Origin: Manis javanica
Lineage: Eukaryota; Chordata; Mammalia; Pholidota; Manidae
Direction: 5' to 3'
DNA length: 64,000 bases
Assembly: GCF_040802235.1 (NCBI RefSeq)
Contig: NC_133158.1
Location: forward strand, 44,768,001 to 44,832,000
This document shows, one piece after another, positions 47,195-59,110 of this stretch. Numbering within the stretch: position 1 is the first letter of the stretch; every line of letters starts with the position of its first letter. Under the pieces are notes generated by a model. The model was not told where the DNA came from and searched no databases. It saw only the letters and a program-made list of their open reading frames with translations. The translations under genes were made by a program, and so were the position numbers.

Positions 47195-47370
47195 GTAAAC
47201 TCACCACAGCATGGAGAATATAGTCAATGATTCTGTAACATCTTTCTACATTCATAGATAGTAACCACACTAGAGGGGGGTAACAACTTGATGATATGGG
47301 TAACTATTGAACACTTACACACTTGAAACCAATATAAGAGTGTATATTAATGATACTTCAATTTTTTAAA
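47195..47370 (+). mobile_element. L1 3' end fragment
   Basis: A truncated L1 3' UTR: GATTCTGTAACATCTTTCTA ... GATATGGGTAACTATTGAAC ... ATTAATGATACTTCAATTTT and an A/T-rich end. It lies downstream of SH3BGR. No clear target-site duplication was seen. Confidence 0.75.
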
Positions 47371-49024
47371 AGTTGCCAATTTTTTTTTTTTCAAAAATGG
47401 ACCTCAACCCATTCCTTAGGAATGGGATCAGGGATACTAATATGACTGCAAACAGATCTTACTAATAACAACAGGAGAAAATTATACAATTTTTTTAAGT
47501 AAAATATATGGGATCATTTCCAAAATGATAATCATTAGCCCTTAAAGTAGAAGGATGTGTGTTTGACAATGAAATAAATTGTCTGGGAAAACATCCAATG
47601 ACGGGCTAGATTCACTTTGTAATTTAATACATGAATAATGAGACTTCCATGGTCCAATTATAAATTGTGAAGGCTGCTCTCACCAGCTCCAAGTTTCCTA
47701 AATATATAATGTTTTCTGAATTCACTTTTTATTTGTAAGTATATTAAGTGGGGAGACATCATCCTATTCAAATGGGTCTTTGGGACACAGAGCAGTGCTA
47801 TTCATTAGACAGTATTTAGAAAATGCCGGGGCTTTCTTCTTGCTTCTCCATCTGAGCCTTTTGTGCACCCTTCACTAGACAGGCTCTGAGTTCCTCCACC
47901 ACAGGCCTTTGCTGAAAACCCCATGTGTGTTTGAGTGTTTACCCCCTCAGTCTCTCCTTCCCTGGCTACCCTGATATCAACAGTCCAAAAAATCCACCTT
48001 ACATGTTTCAGTAGAGGCAGAATACGGACAATGAGGAGACTAAAACAATTTTTTAAATTTTAATTTAGGTCTTAAAAAACCCTTGTAGCACCAGAGCAAA
48101 CTGTAACCCTCACTGCCCTAGAGAATAAACTGCTGCAAATTTGGTTGCCAGGTCAAATAATATTAGTAATTACACAACATTTACATAGGTATTTGCTAAA
48201 TGGCAAAACTAGGTATTTTTACAGCACTTAATGATCTTGAGGTGTTTTCATACACACCATCTTACCTGTCTGGCCCACAGTATTTGAGCATTTTCCCGAG
48301 GTCCTCAATGCCCAGTATCATTAGCTGCTGTCATTACTTTGTTAATATATTTACGTGGCACTTACCAAACTGTTAAGAATTACATAACTGTTTTTCATCA
48401 TCAGTAGAAGTTTAGAAGCTTAAAACTACAAGGCAGCAAGCATATTCATCAAAGATAAATACCTGAAGTGACATCACTGAATTCCACAGTGGGTCTACAT
48501 GAATGTGCAGGTTCATGGTCAGTAAGTGAAAATGTAACACGGAGCACTTATCACTAAGTTCTAGCAGCAATATTTTTCTTTCATGAAGAACAGCCAGTTT
48601 TGTGATTTTTTAAGGCTGTAACTTATTGCTCTCCTTAGGAACACCGACTGTCATTCCCTATAGACAGGTATGTGCGCTCATCAGTAGAGGAGGCTATGGG
48701 ACAGGCGCTTCCTGTGCGTTCACTTATATAAGGGCCACAGAAAGGAAGAGGATAAATAAGGAACAACCTCCTCCCTGCCTCAAGGTACACTTTTTCCTAT
48801 ACATCTTATTAACCAGAGCTTTCCACACCCCGGTGCCCAGGAAACAGGTGAGAGCCCACCAGCCCTGTGGACAGCAGGGGCAGTCGGGCCCAGGGAGAGA
48901 CAAGCAGGCTGGGCCTGGAATGCACTTCTATCACCCGCGAGACGAGCAGAGAGCATCCTGGGTAGTAATTCACCCCCAGAAGCGTGGCTACCTGGAGGAG
49001 GTGCAGAAACCGAGCATGAAGGGC
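47371..49024. other. Sequence downstream of SH3BGR stop (3' UTR and flank)
   Basis: On the minus strand this follows the stop codon, so its right part is SH3BGR 3' UTR. Candidate polyadenylation signals are weak and distant (ATTAAA near 48060, AATAAA at 47728). L2-like text occurs near 47830..47960 and a possible decayed MIR near 48190..48310. Confidence 0.45.
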
Positions 49025-49126
49025 CTATGAGCCCTCCTCGTCTTCCTCCTCCGGCTGTTCCTCCTCTCCTTCAGCCTCTTCCTCTGCGTCTCCTTCGGCT
49101 CCCTCCTCGGTTACTTCTTCTGTCTT
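49025..49126 (-). CDS. SH3BGR: SH3BGR terminal coding exon C with stop codon
   Basis: The last 33 codons and a TAG stop (49025..49027, minus strand). The peptide begins KTEEVTEEGAEGDAEEEAEG and ends with further glutamates and EGS. It corresponds to the very acidic end of human SH3BGR (TEEIAMEGAEG...EDS). Two AG dinucleotides could be the acceptor, giving a first base of 49126 (starts AAG ACA) or 49123 (starts ACA). Both are phase 0 and differ by one lysine. Using the next AG downstream would give an immediate TAA. The pyrimidine tract before the acceptor is poor. The human tail I recall has about ten extra residues (EEEGETATEE-like) between exons B and C, so a small exon may be hidden in the 11.7 kb intron, or exon B may be shorter here. 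Confidence 0.85.
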   Translation of the reverse strand, partial: KTEEVTEEGAEGDAEEEAEGEEEQPEEEDEEGS

Positions 49127-49221
49127 CTTTCAATGAAAGTTACATTATTATTGGGAAGTGTAGGGGTCACAAATACAGTGAGGAAAGGCATGTAAAATCT
49201 CAGACTAGGGCCCAGAGCTTC

Positions 49222-49571
49222 TCACACCCCCCAACCAACACACATACCCAACACACCCTACACACACAACACACATGCTACATACATACAACACATACCC
49301 AACACATAACACATACATGTGCACAGCATATATCCAACACATGCTACATACATACAACACATACCCGTCACATGCATACAACACCCAGCACACATACGGC
49401 ATGCATCCAACATATACCCAACACACACATGCAATGCCCAATATACATGCTACATGCATACAACACACATCCAACACACATACAATACCCAACACAATAT
49501 ACATAAAACACACAACCAACACAAACACACAACACACATACAATATACATGCAACACACACACACACAAAG
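49222..49571. repeat. CA-rich variable minisatellite next to SH3BGR exon C
   Basis: Degenerate units of roughly 10 to 20 bp built from ACACATACAACACATACCC. On the transcribed strand it is TG-rich and ends about 95 nt before the exon C acceptor. It creates long spurious open frames on both strands (Thr/His-rich on plus, Cys/Val-rich on minus). Confidence 0.93.
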
Positions 49572-50039
49572 ACATCATCTTTCTAAACACAGACCCTGCA
49601 ACTTGGAATGGTGGTGCAGAGGTACATTAATTCTAATGGGTTTCATGATTTCTCTTTAGCATATAGTCTTTATTCATAGTAACAGACTCTTCTCATCAAA
49701 TTACCTTTAAAAATCCAGAGGCAGATTAGAAGAATAAAATATAAAAAGAATCATAGCAAATAGAATTTAGTCAGAAGGATGGAGCTTTTAAATTTATAAG
49801 CTAGTTGTATTTTTTTATAACAAGCTGTAACAGTTTCCTTAAGCCAAAGTTATTGGCAACCTATACATATAATCTGAAATTACTTCCAAATCAATAGTGT
49901 GTCTTATGCTTACATACAGAAATGGCATTTTTGTTAAAACAGAAGCTTGCCTGGCAAGAGGTAAACTAAAAAAAAAAACTGTTGGAAATATAAAACTTAC
50001 AGATAATGAAGAAATAACCATATAGGATAGACTAGAAAT

Positions 50040-50285
50040 AACCTTTAGGTCTAACAATAGGGATTAGTTGGATAAAATATTATTAAAAATAATGAAGCAG
50101 ATCTGTATTTACTGCTCCCTCACCCCAGAAGGTATAGCTAAATTGCATGCATAAAAGTATATGTGTGTGTAGCTAGTGGTTGTCTCTGAGTAATAGGGTT
50201 ATCAGCTATTTTTATTTTCCTCTTTCATCAATATTTTCTACACTTCCTATGAAGACCATGAATTATTTGTAATTTCAGAAATCAA
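50040..50285 (+). mobile_element. L1M 3' fragment in SH3BGR intron
   Basis: Typical old L1 3' region: GGATTAGTTGGATAAAATAT, then TGCATAAAAGTATATGTGTG, AGTGGTTGTCTCTGAGTAAT, and a TTTTATTTTCCTCTTTCATC end. It is antisense to the gene. Confidence 0.6.
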
Positions 50286-51169
50286 CCAAAGGTTTTTTGA
50301 GGAGTTTCTTCAATGTTGATGACCTCCCACTGGAACACCTAGACAATACATGTGACTTTTAGGAAATCACTCTCCCTATTCTTGAGTTTTCAGTTTTAAT
50401 TTAGCTCTCTGATTAGCATTTTTAAATGATTAATCCAAAATGTTCAAAAAACATAATCTTAGGATTCTTGATTACAATGAAATTAACTAGGATTTGGCTA
50501 GTGTGAGGGGAGGGAACAAGGATGCAGAATTGGTGGGTGTCACTGTGGACCTGACCCAAAATTCACCAACATTCTCTGAACTGACTCATCAACACACTGA
50601 CATGATTCCATCCCTGGTAGGGTGTAAATTTAAAACTCCCAAGGCCCAGCTAATAAACCACAGAGTCAACAGGCAAGAATCTCAATTCTGCTTCATTTTG
50701 ACATGTAACACGAGAATAGCATGCTGACCTTGCAGTACCAAAGTAATGAAAATGATCACAAAGCTCCTTACAATGAAGTCCTCCCCCAGGGTCTATTAAG
50801 GAGCAAAACAATATTTCTCAAACAAGAAAGAGATCATTCTTGGAAGGTTTCAAAACAAAAAGGGTACAATTAGAATGTTTCAACAAGCAGGAAAATAATG
50901 GGAAAGGAGAGGGTTCATTTGTGAAAACAGAACCTGAATTAGAGACCTTCAAGGTCTTGGACACTCCCTCCCTCCCTGTTTGTTTCTCGTTACTCACATG
51001 TGTCACCAAAAGAAAATAAAGGGTTTGGTTTTTACCAACCAAACACAAGTTCCTAATATAAATAAGCATTGTAGAGAAAATGAAAGTTCCTGTGGTCAGG
51101 ATTCTCCCCTGCCCCTGGTCAGCTTGCTCACTGCACATGTGTGGGCAGTACGTTATTATTGACTGTATA

Positions 51170-51445
51170 TGAGGAGCTCCACCCAGTGCTCTGGGCTGCA
51201 GGAGAGCAGAGGCTGGAGTGGTGGCAGCGCTGAGGACAGAGACTGAGACCTGGAGGCAGAGACTGGCTTACAGCAAGCAGACTTGCTCTGAATGGATGGA
51301 ATTCTAGCGTTTGACCTGCCACCGTGGGAATAAAGTTGGGTCTAAACCCTTTCACCCCAAGAACATTCCACTGTCCTTTTTAGGTCTCACCAGATCAAGA
51401 GTGAACTTGCCTGGGGATGAAACCCATTAGCACAACAAGCACCGC
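51170..51445 (+). mobile_element. Possible old LTR 3' part
   Basis: A polyadenylation-like stretch, CCACCGTGGGAATAAAGTTG, is followed by TCTCACCAGATCAAGAGTGA and CTTGCCTGGGGATGAAACCC, a layout typical of an LTR R-U5 end. The family was not identified and both ends are uncertain. Confidence 0.35.
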
Positions 51446-51555
51446 TGTCTTTAAAGTGAGGGACTTTTTATGACGAGTATCAAAACAGTAGGAGTTCCCT
51501 GCAGTTGACCTCCACTCAGCCTCACATCAGATGACCTGGAACCTGTGTCCCAATC

Positions 51556-51738
51556 CAGTGGCTCTCAGACTTGATGGGGGCATCAGAATCACGTGACAGG
51601 CTTGTTAAAACAGTGCTGAGCTCTGCCTTAGAGTTTCTGATTCAATAAATCTAGAACAAGACCTGAAAATGTGTATTTCAAGAGGTTCCCAGATGGAGTT
51701 GATGCTGCTACTCTGGGAACCCCACTTTGAGAACCTGT
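51556..51738 (+). mobile_element. MER5A-type hAT DNA transposon (non-autonomous)
   Basis: The left end CAGTGGCTCTCAGACTT and right end CACTTTGAGAACC are the inverted termini of MER5A. Internal motifs ATCAGAATCACGTGACAGGC and TTTCTGATTCAATAAATCTA fit the family. The length of about 180 bp is complete for MER5A. It lies in the last intron of SH3BGR. Confidence 0.85.
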
Positions 51739-54700
51739 ACAATAGTCTATATTCTCTTTTTTAAATCATGCTGTTTGACAACCAGAGTGTGTTGAGCAAT
51801 CACAACTAGAAGGTTTGGCCTCAGCACCCACCAAAGTCTTCACTTACCAGGGAGGACTACGTTTGTCCCCACATTTGTGTACACAGGTTAGAGCCCTATT
51901 GTAATTGCATAATTTAAACAGACATTGTGGAAATGGGTGAAGGGTGAACTATGAGTATGAGGAGAATGTCTTCCTATGTGAATTTAATGGACTACTTTGG
52001 AAAAATCTAATACGTGTAAGTTACCTTAAAAACATATCAAATGATGTGTCAAAGAAGTGGGGGTGGCAGGGAGGACTCATAAAACCCAGAGAGACATGCA
52101 CCAAGGTTGCTTTTACAAGTGTCTTCAAATTTCTACTCTATTTTAAAGAAATCAAAACTGGAATTTCTAGGTAATTCTCATCACAGGGCTCTTATTTAAA
52201 GAAAACGTCTTTATCCTACAAACAAAACATTTGCAGTAAGCATTCGTTTATATATTTCTAGTTGGCATAAATGTTTAAGGCCTCTATGTTTTTATAATTT
52301 TCACCCTAAATGACTTCCTCAATTGGTCAAACAACCTCTAGTTCCGGTCTTCTCCTGTACCTGCGAATGTTGGCTATTATTTGAGCACAGATTCTATAAA
52401 CAAACAAGTCAGCCAGCCCAGTAATAGTTTAAATGACATGTTACAGAGGATAAATTTTATTCAAGTTTTATCCTCAGTAGTTCTGATACTACTTTCTAAT
52501 TTTTCTTTCAATGTTTTAATTGCACTTTTACATCTTATAGCCTTAATACTCTTAATCTTTGAATACATATTTTGTACAATTCTTAATCTTTTATCTTTGG
52601 GAAACTTGATTCTCTCATGCTTTAGTCCTTACTCTACCTTTTTTATTTAAGACCTTCCTTTCTTAAATTCTTTATCTTGTTAAATATATAGGTGTCTTTT
52701 ACACTCGTTCTTTAATCTACTTTATAATCTTTTTCTGTCTTGTCCTTGGGTGTTTTTTCTTATGGGCAGAAGAAGAATGGCAAAGAGGAAGGCTGTGCCA
52801 CAGATTGGAGGCCCTCGTGACCTCTATGTGATCTCTTATCCCCTTCAGTACTGGCTTTCTAAAAGGACAGACAACCTGAGGGCATGTCAGGGCCAAGCCC
52901 TGCCTGGTCTTATTCACTGAGGGAGGCAGGTTTCTGCAAGTTCAGAGGCATTCATGGGGGATTCTACTGCACACCAGTGCATGAGACCCACTGTTCAAAT
53001 ATAATGTCAGGTTGGGGAAGCAGGTTAAAAGTTCTTCCCAAATCCATAATATTCTCCATGGATAGATTCCTGGAGCCATGTGGTTTCCTCATGTCACATA
53101 TTTTCCAAACACTTAATGATGAGCTGTATGCTCATGGTATCTACAAAACATACCTGTGGTACAAGACCTAAAAGGGAGATTCATACTCTGTGCTGCCTTG
53201 ACATCTGGTAAAGTCTCAAAAACCTGAAAAGGCCTGACCACTGGTTCCCTGGCCGCTCTGCTCCCACAAATTAGGTCTCCTACCCAAGCACCCCTTCTTT
53301 CAAGGTACCAGAGACAATGCCTGATTTTCTCCTGAAATTACTCAAACAAGCCCATCACATCCTCCGTGTGAACCTGGGGACACACCTCCCTCTTGATACT
53401 ACACAGCCTGCCTCCCACACCTCCTAGTGTTCACACTGTCCCCAGGTGTAGCCCCATCAGCCCTGCTCGATGTGGATGTTTTTATCCCCTGGGCTTTGAG
53501 AATATGGGACTAATAAGCCCCTGCTGATCTTAGCCGTCCAGTGTCGGGTGCTCTTTGACCATGTCCGTAACCATAGGGAGGGATTCCCTCTCTCAGCCAG
53601 AGGTAAACAGGAGGCAATCCAGACAGCACCACCAGCCACCATGCAAGCTGTATATAAACTGCACGATTCAGCGGGTGGGAAGGAGGAATGGAGAAGAAAC
53701 CACCACCTGACCTGACCCAGCCTGGCCTGACTGCACCTTCACCCTGAGGCTCAGAAAAGGGTCCACAGCCATGCCCTATTTCCCTGTCCACCTCCCTCTG
53801 CCAAATTTATCTCCAACTTATTTTATTTCCCTTTTCAGCAGGCTAAAGGAGGACTTTCTGGGAGTGTGAGTTGCATCAGCTTCTTTATATCATGGAGAAC
53901 AAGGAGAACATGGCTAAAACTGCCATGCTTTCACCTAGAACATGTTCTGAGGAAGCACATTTTAAACAGACTATAGTACCTCTCCTGCTGCTTTCTCTCT
54001 TAGGTCCATGAACAGAAATTAAAGAAAAAACATAGATTCCCATAAGGTTCTTATGGATTTAGAAATTAAGTGAACTAGAATAAAATACATGTTCATCAAA
54101 ATGAAAGACATTAATTTATTAATAATATACATAAATAGTTAAAGATATGATAACTAAGGATGCCTACCCATTTCGTGCATTATATTTTAAACCCTTGGGA
54201 CATTATGAGATTAGACAGTTTACCACTATCTTACTCCTGAGAAAATATAATTAATTAGTAATACTGCTTAATTATAGGTTTAATTCTGTCTCCATCTCTA
54301 AAGCATACTGCACATCTATAGAGCTATCTAGGAAAACTCAGGCCATATATGTAAGCAATTAGAAAATTGAACAAAATTATGTCTTTTCTGCCTTTATGTC
54401 CTTATGAGAATGCCTTTACTTCAGCTTTGAACCAATTAATATAAGTAGATCAAAAACTTTTCCTCCATCAGAACAAAATGATAACATCCCTGAACCATGT
54501 AGTGTTGAAACACAGATTTCTGGCTAAAGAAGGAAATTTGCAAGGTCAGAGAGGGTGAGTCCATACTGGGTTCAAACGGGTCTCCACTCTGCCAGCCCAC
54601 TGGAATTTCTATTCCCCCCAGATCAAAGTAGCAAAACCAAGCTATATCTCCTTGCCAGGAAAGGAAGTAAGAGCTTTTCCATCCCTCCCCAAAACAGCCC

Positions 54701-54864
54701 TATGATAAGCCTCTCTGCGGCCAGAGCACCACGGTTGTTTTCATGAAGTGGAGCAATGTGGTGCTAACGACAGTCCCTAACAATGCTTAATGTCTTACAA
54801 TTCAGGCAGTGAGCTCATAGGAACTTGGACATGGAGAGTCGAAAGCAACTTCGTATTCATGTAT

Positions 54865-54995
54865 ATCCCTCACGCAGTCCCTTCTTTGGGCAGATGAGGA
54901 CACCAAAGCCACAGAGTTACGTAATCTGCCGAAGATCAGAGGACAGGGAAGCAACACAATCGGGACTCATTTCGAGACTCCTGGTTCCTGATTTA
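54865..54995 (-). mobile_element. MIR SINE, antisense
   Basis: GGGCAGATGAGGACACCAAA, CAGAGTTACGTAATCTGCCG AAGATC and GGACTCATTTCGAGACTCCT fit reverse MIR core. It lies in the SH3BGR last intron. Confidence 0.65.
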
Positions 54996-55095
54996 CTCTC
55001 CTTCCTGCTCTGCCACGCTGCCCTTCAAGAACAGCAGCAGAACAGGCAAAACCACGGAAGGCAGGGGCAGAGGACCCGCCACACTGCTGCATTCC

Positions 55096-55126
55096 CTGGC
55101 CCAGGCCCAGGCCCAGGCCCCTGGCC
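55096..55126. repeat. (GGCCCA)n short tandem repeat
   Basis: Four near-identical GGCCCA units in the SH3BGR last intron, ending in CCTGGCC. Confidence 0.8.
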
Positions 55127-55349
55127 AGTCCCAGAACAACACTCGCAGGTTTCTGAGGTCGGCAGAGCAATACGGAACATGAACACCTGCTCCAGCTGGC
55201 CAAGGCTGAGTCAGCCTCAGAGCTTTTCCCTCACTGGGAATCTTCCCAAACTAATCCTTACGTTCACCACCACTGGCAACATACCAAGTGTTCATGCTGA
55301 ACTGACATCCATGGTTTCTCAGCAATGTGTGGACTCTTCGATGCTGCCC

Positions 55350-55810
55350 AGTGCTGCCAAGCCTGTCCCTCCTCTGCCGTGACCGCCGCCTGCCCTCTCC
55401 AGGGTCACATGGCCTCACCTTCCTTACCCCCAGCCCGTTCTCCATTACCCTTATAGTGGCTGCAAGGCCATCACAGTTGGGCCCTGCTCCCCCACCTCCA
55501 CCCTCACCACTCTGTTTCAACCACAGGATCACATGCAACTTTCCCCACGTCAGCCACACCTTCAAGACACTGCTTCAGACGGTATTTTCAAGGAAGACTG
55601 TCAGGGCCCAGGAGGCTGAGTTAGGGGCCCTCACCTGCTTCCATGATCACTGCCTACTTCTCTGCCTCCCCAACCAGTCTGCGTCTCCTTGGGCACCACC
55701 AGTGTCACACTCACTGTTGGACCTCCAGGCGCCAGCCAATGTCTGGCACCAGGGTATAAGCTCAATAAACGTGTTGAGTGCCTGGATAGATGAATTTATG
55801 AAGCCTGCCA
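55350..55810 (-). mobile_element. L2 LINE, antisense
   Basis: Ends with TGTCTGGCACCAGGGTATAA GCTCAATAAACGTGTTGAGT GCCTGGATAGATGAA, the standard reverse L2 3' end. The preceding pyrimidine-rich text also fits L2. Its frames are not coding. Confidence 0.7.
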
Positions 55811-56219
55811 TAAGATCTCTGGATCCTGAAGAACATTGATTTTCTTCTCCACATGAGACCAAATTAAAATTGACAAGAAGCAACATAGGTTTATCAACTA
55901 TGTAGAATTTCACGCTTCTAAATCCAATTATGTGTGTTACCTGTATTCACCTGAAACAAACATACTGTTTCCCTGTATGAAGATACACACTGTTAAAATC
56001 TGGGTTATCCTCAGAGCTGGCCTGAAGGGCTCTAGGGTCTTAGGGGAACAAGCACTACCCTCAACTTTTACAGGTTATAGCGAGCGGCAATTACCCAGGG
56101 ACCTAGGACTCAATCAGTACTTTCTTGAAAGAGATTAAATAGAGAAGTAATTGCTCAGAGATTTATAGAAATGCTTAGCCTGGAGATAAAGCAAGCTTAG
56201 AAAAACCTTGGATAGTACC

Positions 56220-56360
56220 ATCACCAGCTCTATCAGGACCGAGCTCTCTGGGGACAGGGAACTTCATCATTTTTGTGGGTCCCCTCCCCGTGCCCAGAAT
56301 TCTGCCTGCCATGTGCTGACACTCAGTCTATCAATAAAAGGTTGAATGAATGCATTTGTG
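56220..56360 (-). mobile_element. L2 LINE 3' end, antisense
   Basis: CCGAGCTCTCTGGGGACAGG, GTGCCCAGAATTCTGCCTGC and CAATAAAAGGTTGAATGAAT GC are L2 3' motifs. Confidence 0.75.
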
Positions 56361-58954
56361 TATGCCACTCCTGCCCCAAGTCCCCCTTAGGAGGAAGTGG
56401 ACATATTACTTAAATAAAAATTTAAACTTCCATCCTTACCTCATAAAATTATGCAGTATCTGAATTAGGCCGATCCTTAAAAGCCAGCTACATGCAAAGC
56501 TTGAACTGACCTTCGTGGTTGACCAATAACTGTACTGGCAAAAAGGCTTCTTTTAAAGATAATTATAATTACATGGTCAATTAAGCTGAGCTCTTGCAAG
56601 ATCTCAGGAGAGGGTATGAACCGTAAACTGGACAAAGCTACAACTTCAAATCAGTTCACCTCGTGTTCTTCTACGAAAGCTGGTCAGGGGAAACCTCAGA
56701 AGTGCGAACGCTGAGAACTTTCTCCAGCAGCTATTTCTGTCGGGAACTTGGCCAGGGAGGCAGGCACATGGCCAGGATTAAAGACTAGTGCCGGCCGTGC
56801 TGAGTGTCAGGCAGTAGCCGTTAGGACAGGTGGCTTGATATGGACAGAAGCTGAGGGCCAGGTGGGGGGGCAGGTGTCCCCAGAGCAACTGGAGATCAAG
56901 GACAAGAGCAGATTTTTCCCGACCTTCTGGCACCACAGGACCCAGCCTGAGACTCGCCAGCCAGCCAACTTCCACCTGAGAAACCAGCTTTCCTTAAAAC
57001 CAGTTGCGGAGGAGCCAAGTGGAGTGAGTTACAGACCGTAATCATGTAGACAATCAAGCCAAGATCTTAAAAGATTTTGGAGAGGACCTTTGAGTTGGCA
57101 AAGAAAACCACTTGAAATAATTTTACCTCCATGAAAACCAGAGGCAAAATGAACAAACTGCATGGAGCCTGTCGCACGAAGCTCTCCTCACAGCCCATCT
57201 GCAGCGCCTCGCCGAGGGTGCCCTGAAGCCGAGGGGACCTTCCGCTTTCCTCCGTACTCCTCAGGCACCATTTGCAAGCTCCCCTCTCCTCCTCTGCAGG
57301 AAAGCAGTACCGTCTTGGCATCTTGTGTGTAGGAACCCCAGGGACTGGGGTCGGTGGTCAGGAGAAGTCCATGCCATGAAGGGACGTAATGTTCCTGTCT
57401 CCATTTCTGATTTTTCTTAATCAATGAGATATTCTTAGATAAATATTTCTCCCCATTAAAACAGCACTGGTGAGCATTTGTAAGTTGTGTACTGACTGAG
57501 TATGTGTAATAGTTGAGCTTTGATGGACAAATCCATGACACAGACACACTTACTTGGCTGGTCTAACGCTGCTCGCTGCTGGAGGGAGTTTACCATTGCA
57601 CACTTGAAAGCTGTTCTTAACACATAAATGAATGGTCTAAAAAGAGGATGAACACTGAACACAGTCTGCAGTCTGCTTAACAGAGATACACAATGGCATA
57701 TTCTTGATCTCCATAATATACTGCAGCTATCTGAGATGTCACCGCTGGGGGAAGCCTTGTAAAGGGTACACAGGACTCTGAACTGTGTCCCTGTGCATCT
57801 GTAATTACTTCAGAAAAGAAGATTAAAATACATTTGTATGCCTTGTCACAAATACTGTAGCTGCATACCAGGATATGAATTCTTGTTTTGTTTTCCCTTC
57901 TACATGAAACTGGGGAGCGGGAACAAAGTTACTCTCCCTCCCCACCCACCTGGAAGATAGCCACATATTTGCTCTGGTTTTCCACCCCTACAGAAGAAAT
58001 TCAGGCCTAGCTTTTCAAAACCTGAGCTAATAGAGGTGGTGAAGCTAGGTGGTCCTTGGAAGAAAGGGCTGGGAGCTGAAGGTTTAGAGTCGGGTTGACA
58101 GAAGCAGCCAGACCAAGAGAGAAGAGGCAGGGAGGAGCGGGGCACTCTGCACCCAGGGGCAGCACCGTCTGCAGTCAGAGGGCTGGTCACCGAGAGGCAG
58201 GTCCCGTCCAGCCAGGACAGAGGGACCAGCACCCAAAGTGGCAAGAGGCAGCAGTAAAGCCACATCACCTCGTGACCACATCAAAAAACCAGAGCCTCCC
58301 CCTCCGGTCCCCACTGAAGACTCCAGGGTAACTTGGCATCCTTAGGGAGGAATGGGTCTCCAAACCACCCCACCGAAATTGGACGTCCTGCCAGGCATGC
58401 AGTAGAGGCATGAAGCAGATCTAATGACACCTACATAATTAAAGGAAGCTCACATTCTTTACACACGAGTCTTAGGAACCAAATCTAGGCCCACAATACT
58501 TTGCACTTTCTGTCCCTCCGGGAGTGTCTTACAAAAACAGAGGTAGTATCTCCACAGACATGCCATGCGCTAGGAGGGGCAAAAAGCAAGAGTCCAAGAA
58601 ATCTCCTTAAGAAGGTTTTCAACAGAGCCAGAGTTTTTACCTAAAAGCCTTGGATTTGTCTAAGCTGTAATACCTAGAAGATGTGTCTAGTACTTTGAAA
58701 ATCAACTCTGAAAAGGTAAAACACGGTGATCTAGTTGGCCTTTCCATTTATTGCAGGAAAGCCTATTTAAGCCCCGGTGCACCATGAGGAAGGTGTGCAG
58801 AGAAATAGCCAGGATGGCTTTCCTGGCTTAACCCTGCAAAACAAACCCAAAAGCCATAAGAAAAGGCAGGTGGTTCTTTCAGCACAAAATGCAAGCATTC
58901 TAAAATCAGATGGTTTTTGTCTCCGTGTTTAAGAGTCCATTTCTATTCTGTTTT

Positions 58955-59110
58955 TATGTATTTTGTTTTTTAGATTCTCGATATAAGTGAAATCATATAG
59001 TACTTGTTTCTCTCTGACTCATTTCAGACAACATAATACCCTCTAGGACATCCTACTGTCACAAGTGGCAAGATTTCGTTCTTTGTTAAGACTAATTCCT
59101 TTTTAATTTG
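58955..59110 (-). mobile_element. L1 fragment, antisense
   Basis: Reverse complement of the L1 ORF2 end: AGATTCTCGATATAAGTGAA ATCATATAGTA, TTGTTTCTCTCTGACTCATT, GTGGCAAGATTTCGTTCTTT. It is in the sense orientation relative to SH3BGR, within the last intron. Confidence 0.7.

Noticed and set aside
48721..48735. TATATAA promoter-like motif near the SH3BGR stop
   Set aside because: Lies in the SH3BGR 3' UTR or flank with no other promoter evidence.
49027..49630. Thr/His-rich and Cys/Val-rich frames of 100 to 159 codons
   Set aside because: They are translations of the CA-rich minisatellite and of the antisense of SH3BGR exon C.
52381..52650. Hydrophobic 89-codon frame resembling a membrane protein tail
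   Set aside because: T-rich DNA gives hydrophobic residues by default; no retroviral env motifs or LTR context.
54825..55382. 185-codon plus-strand frame in the SH3BGR intron
   Set aside because: It spans MIR and L2 sequence and a GGCCCA repeat; no splice sites or domain.
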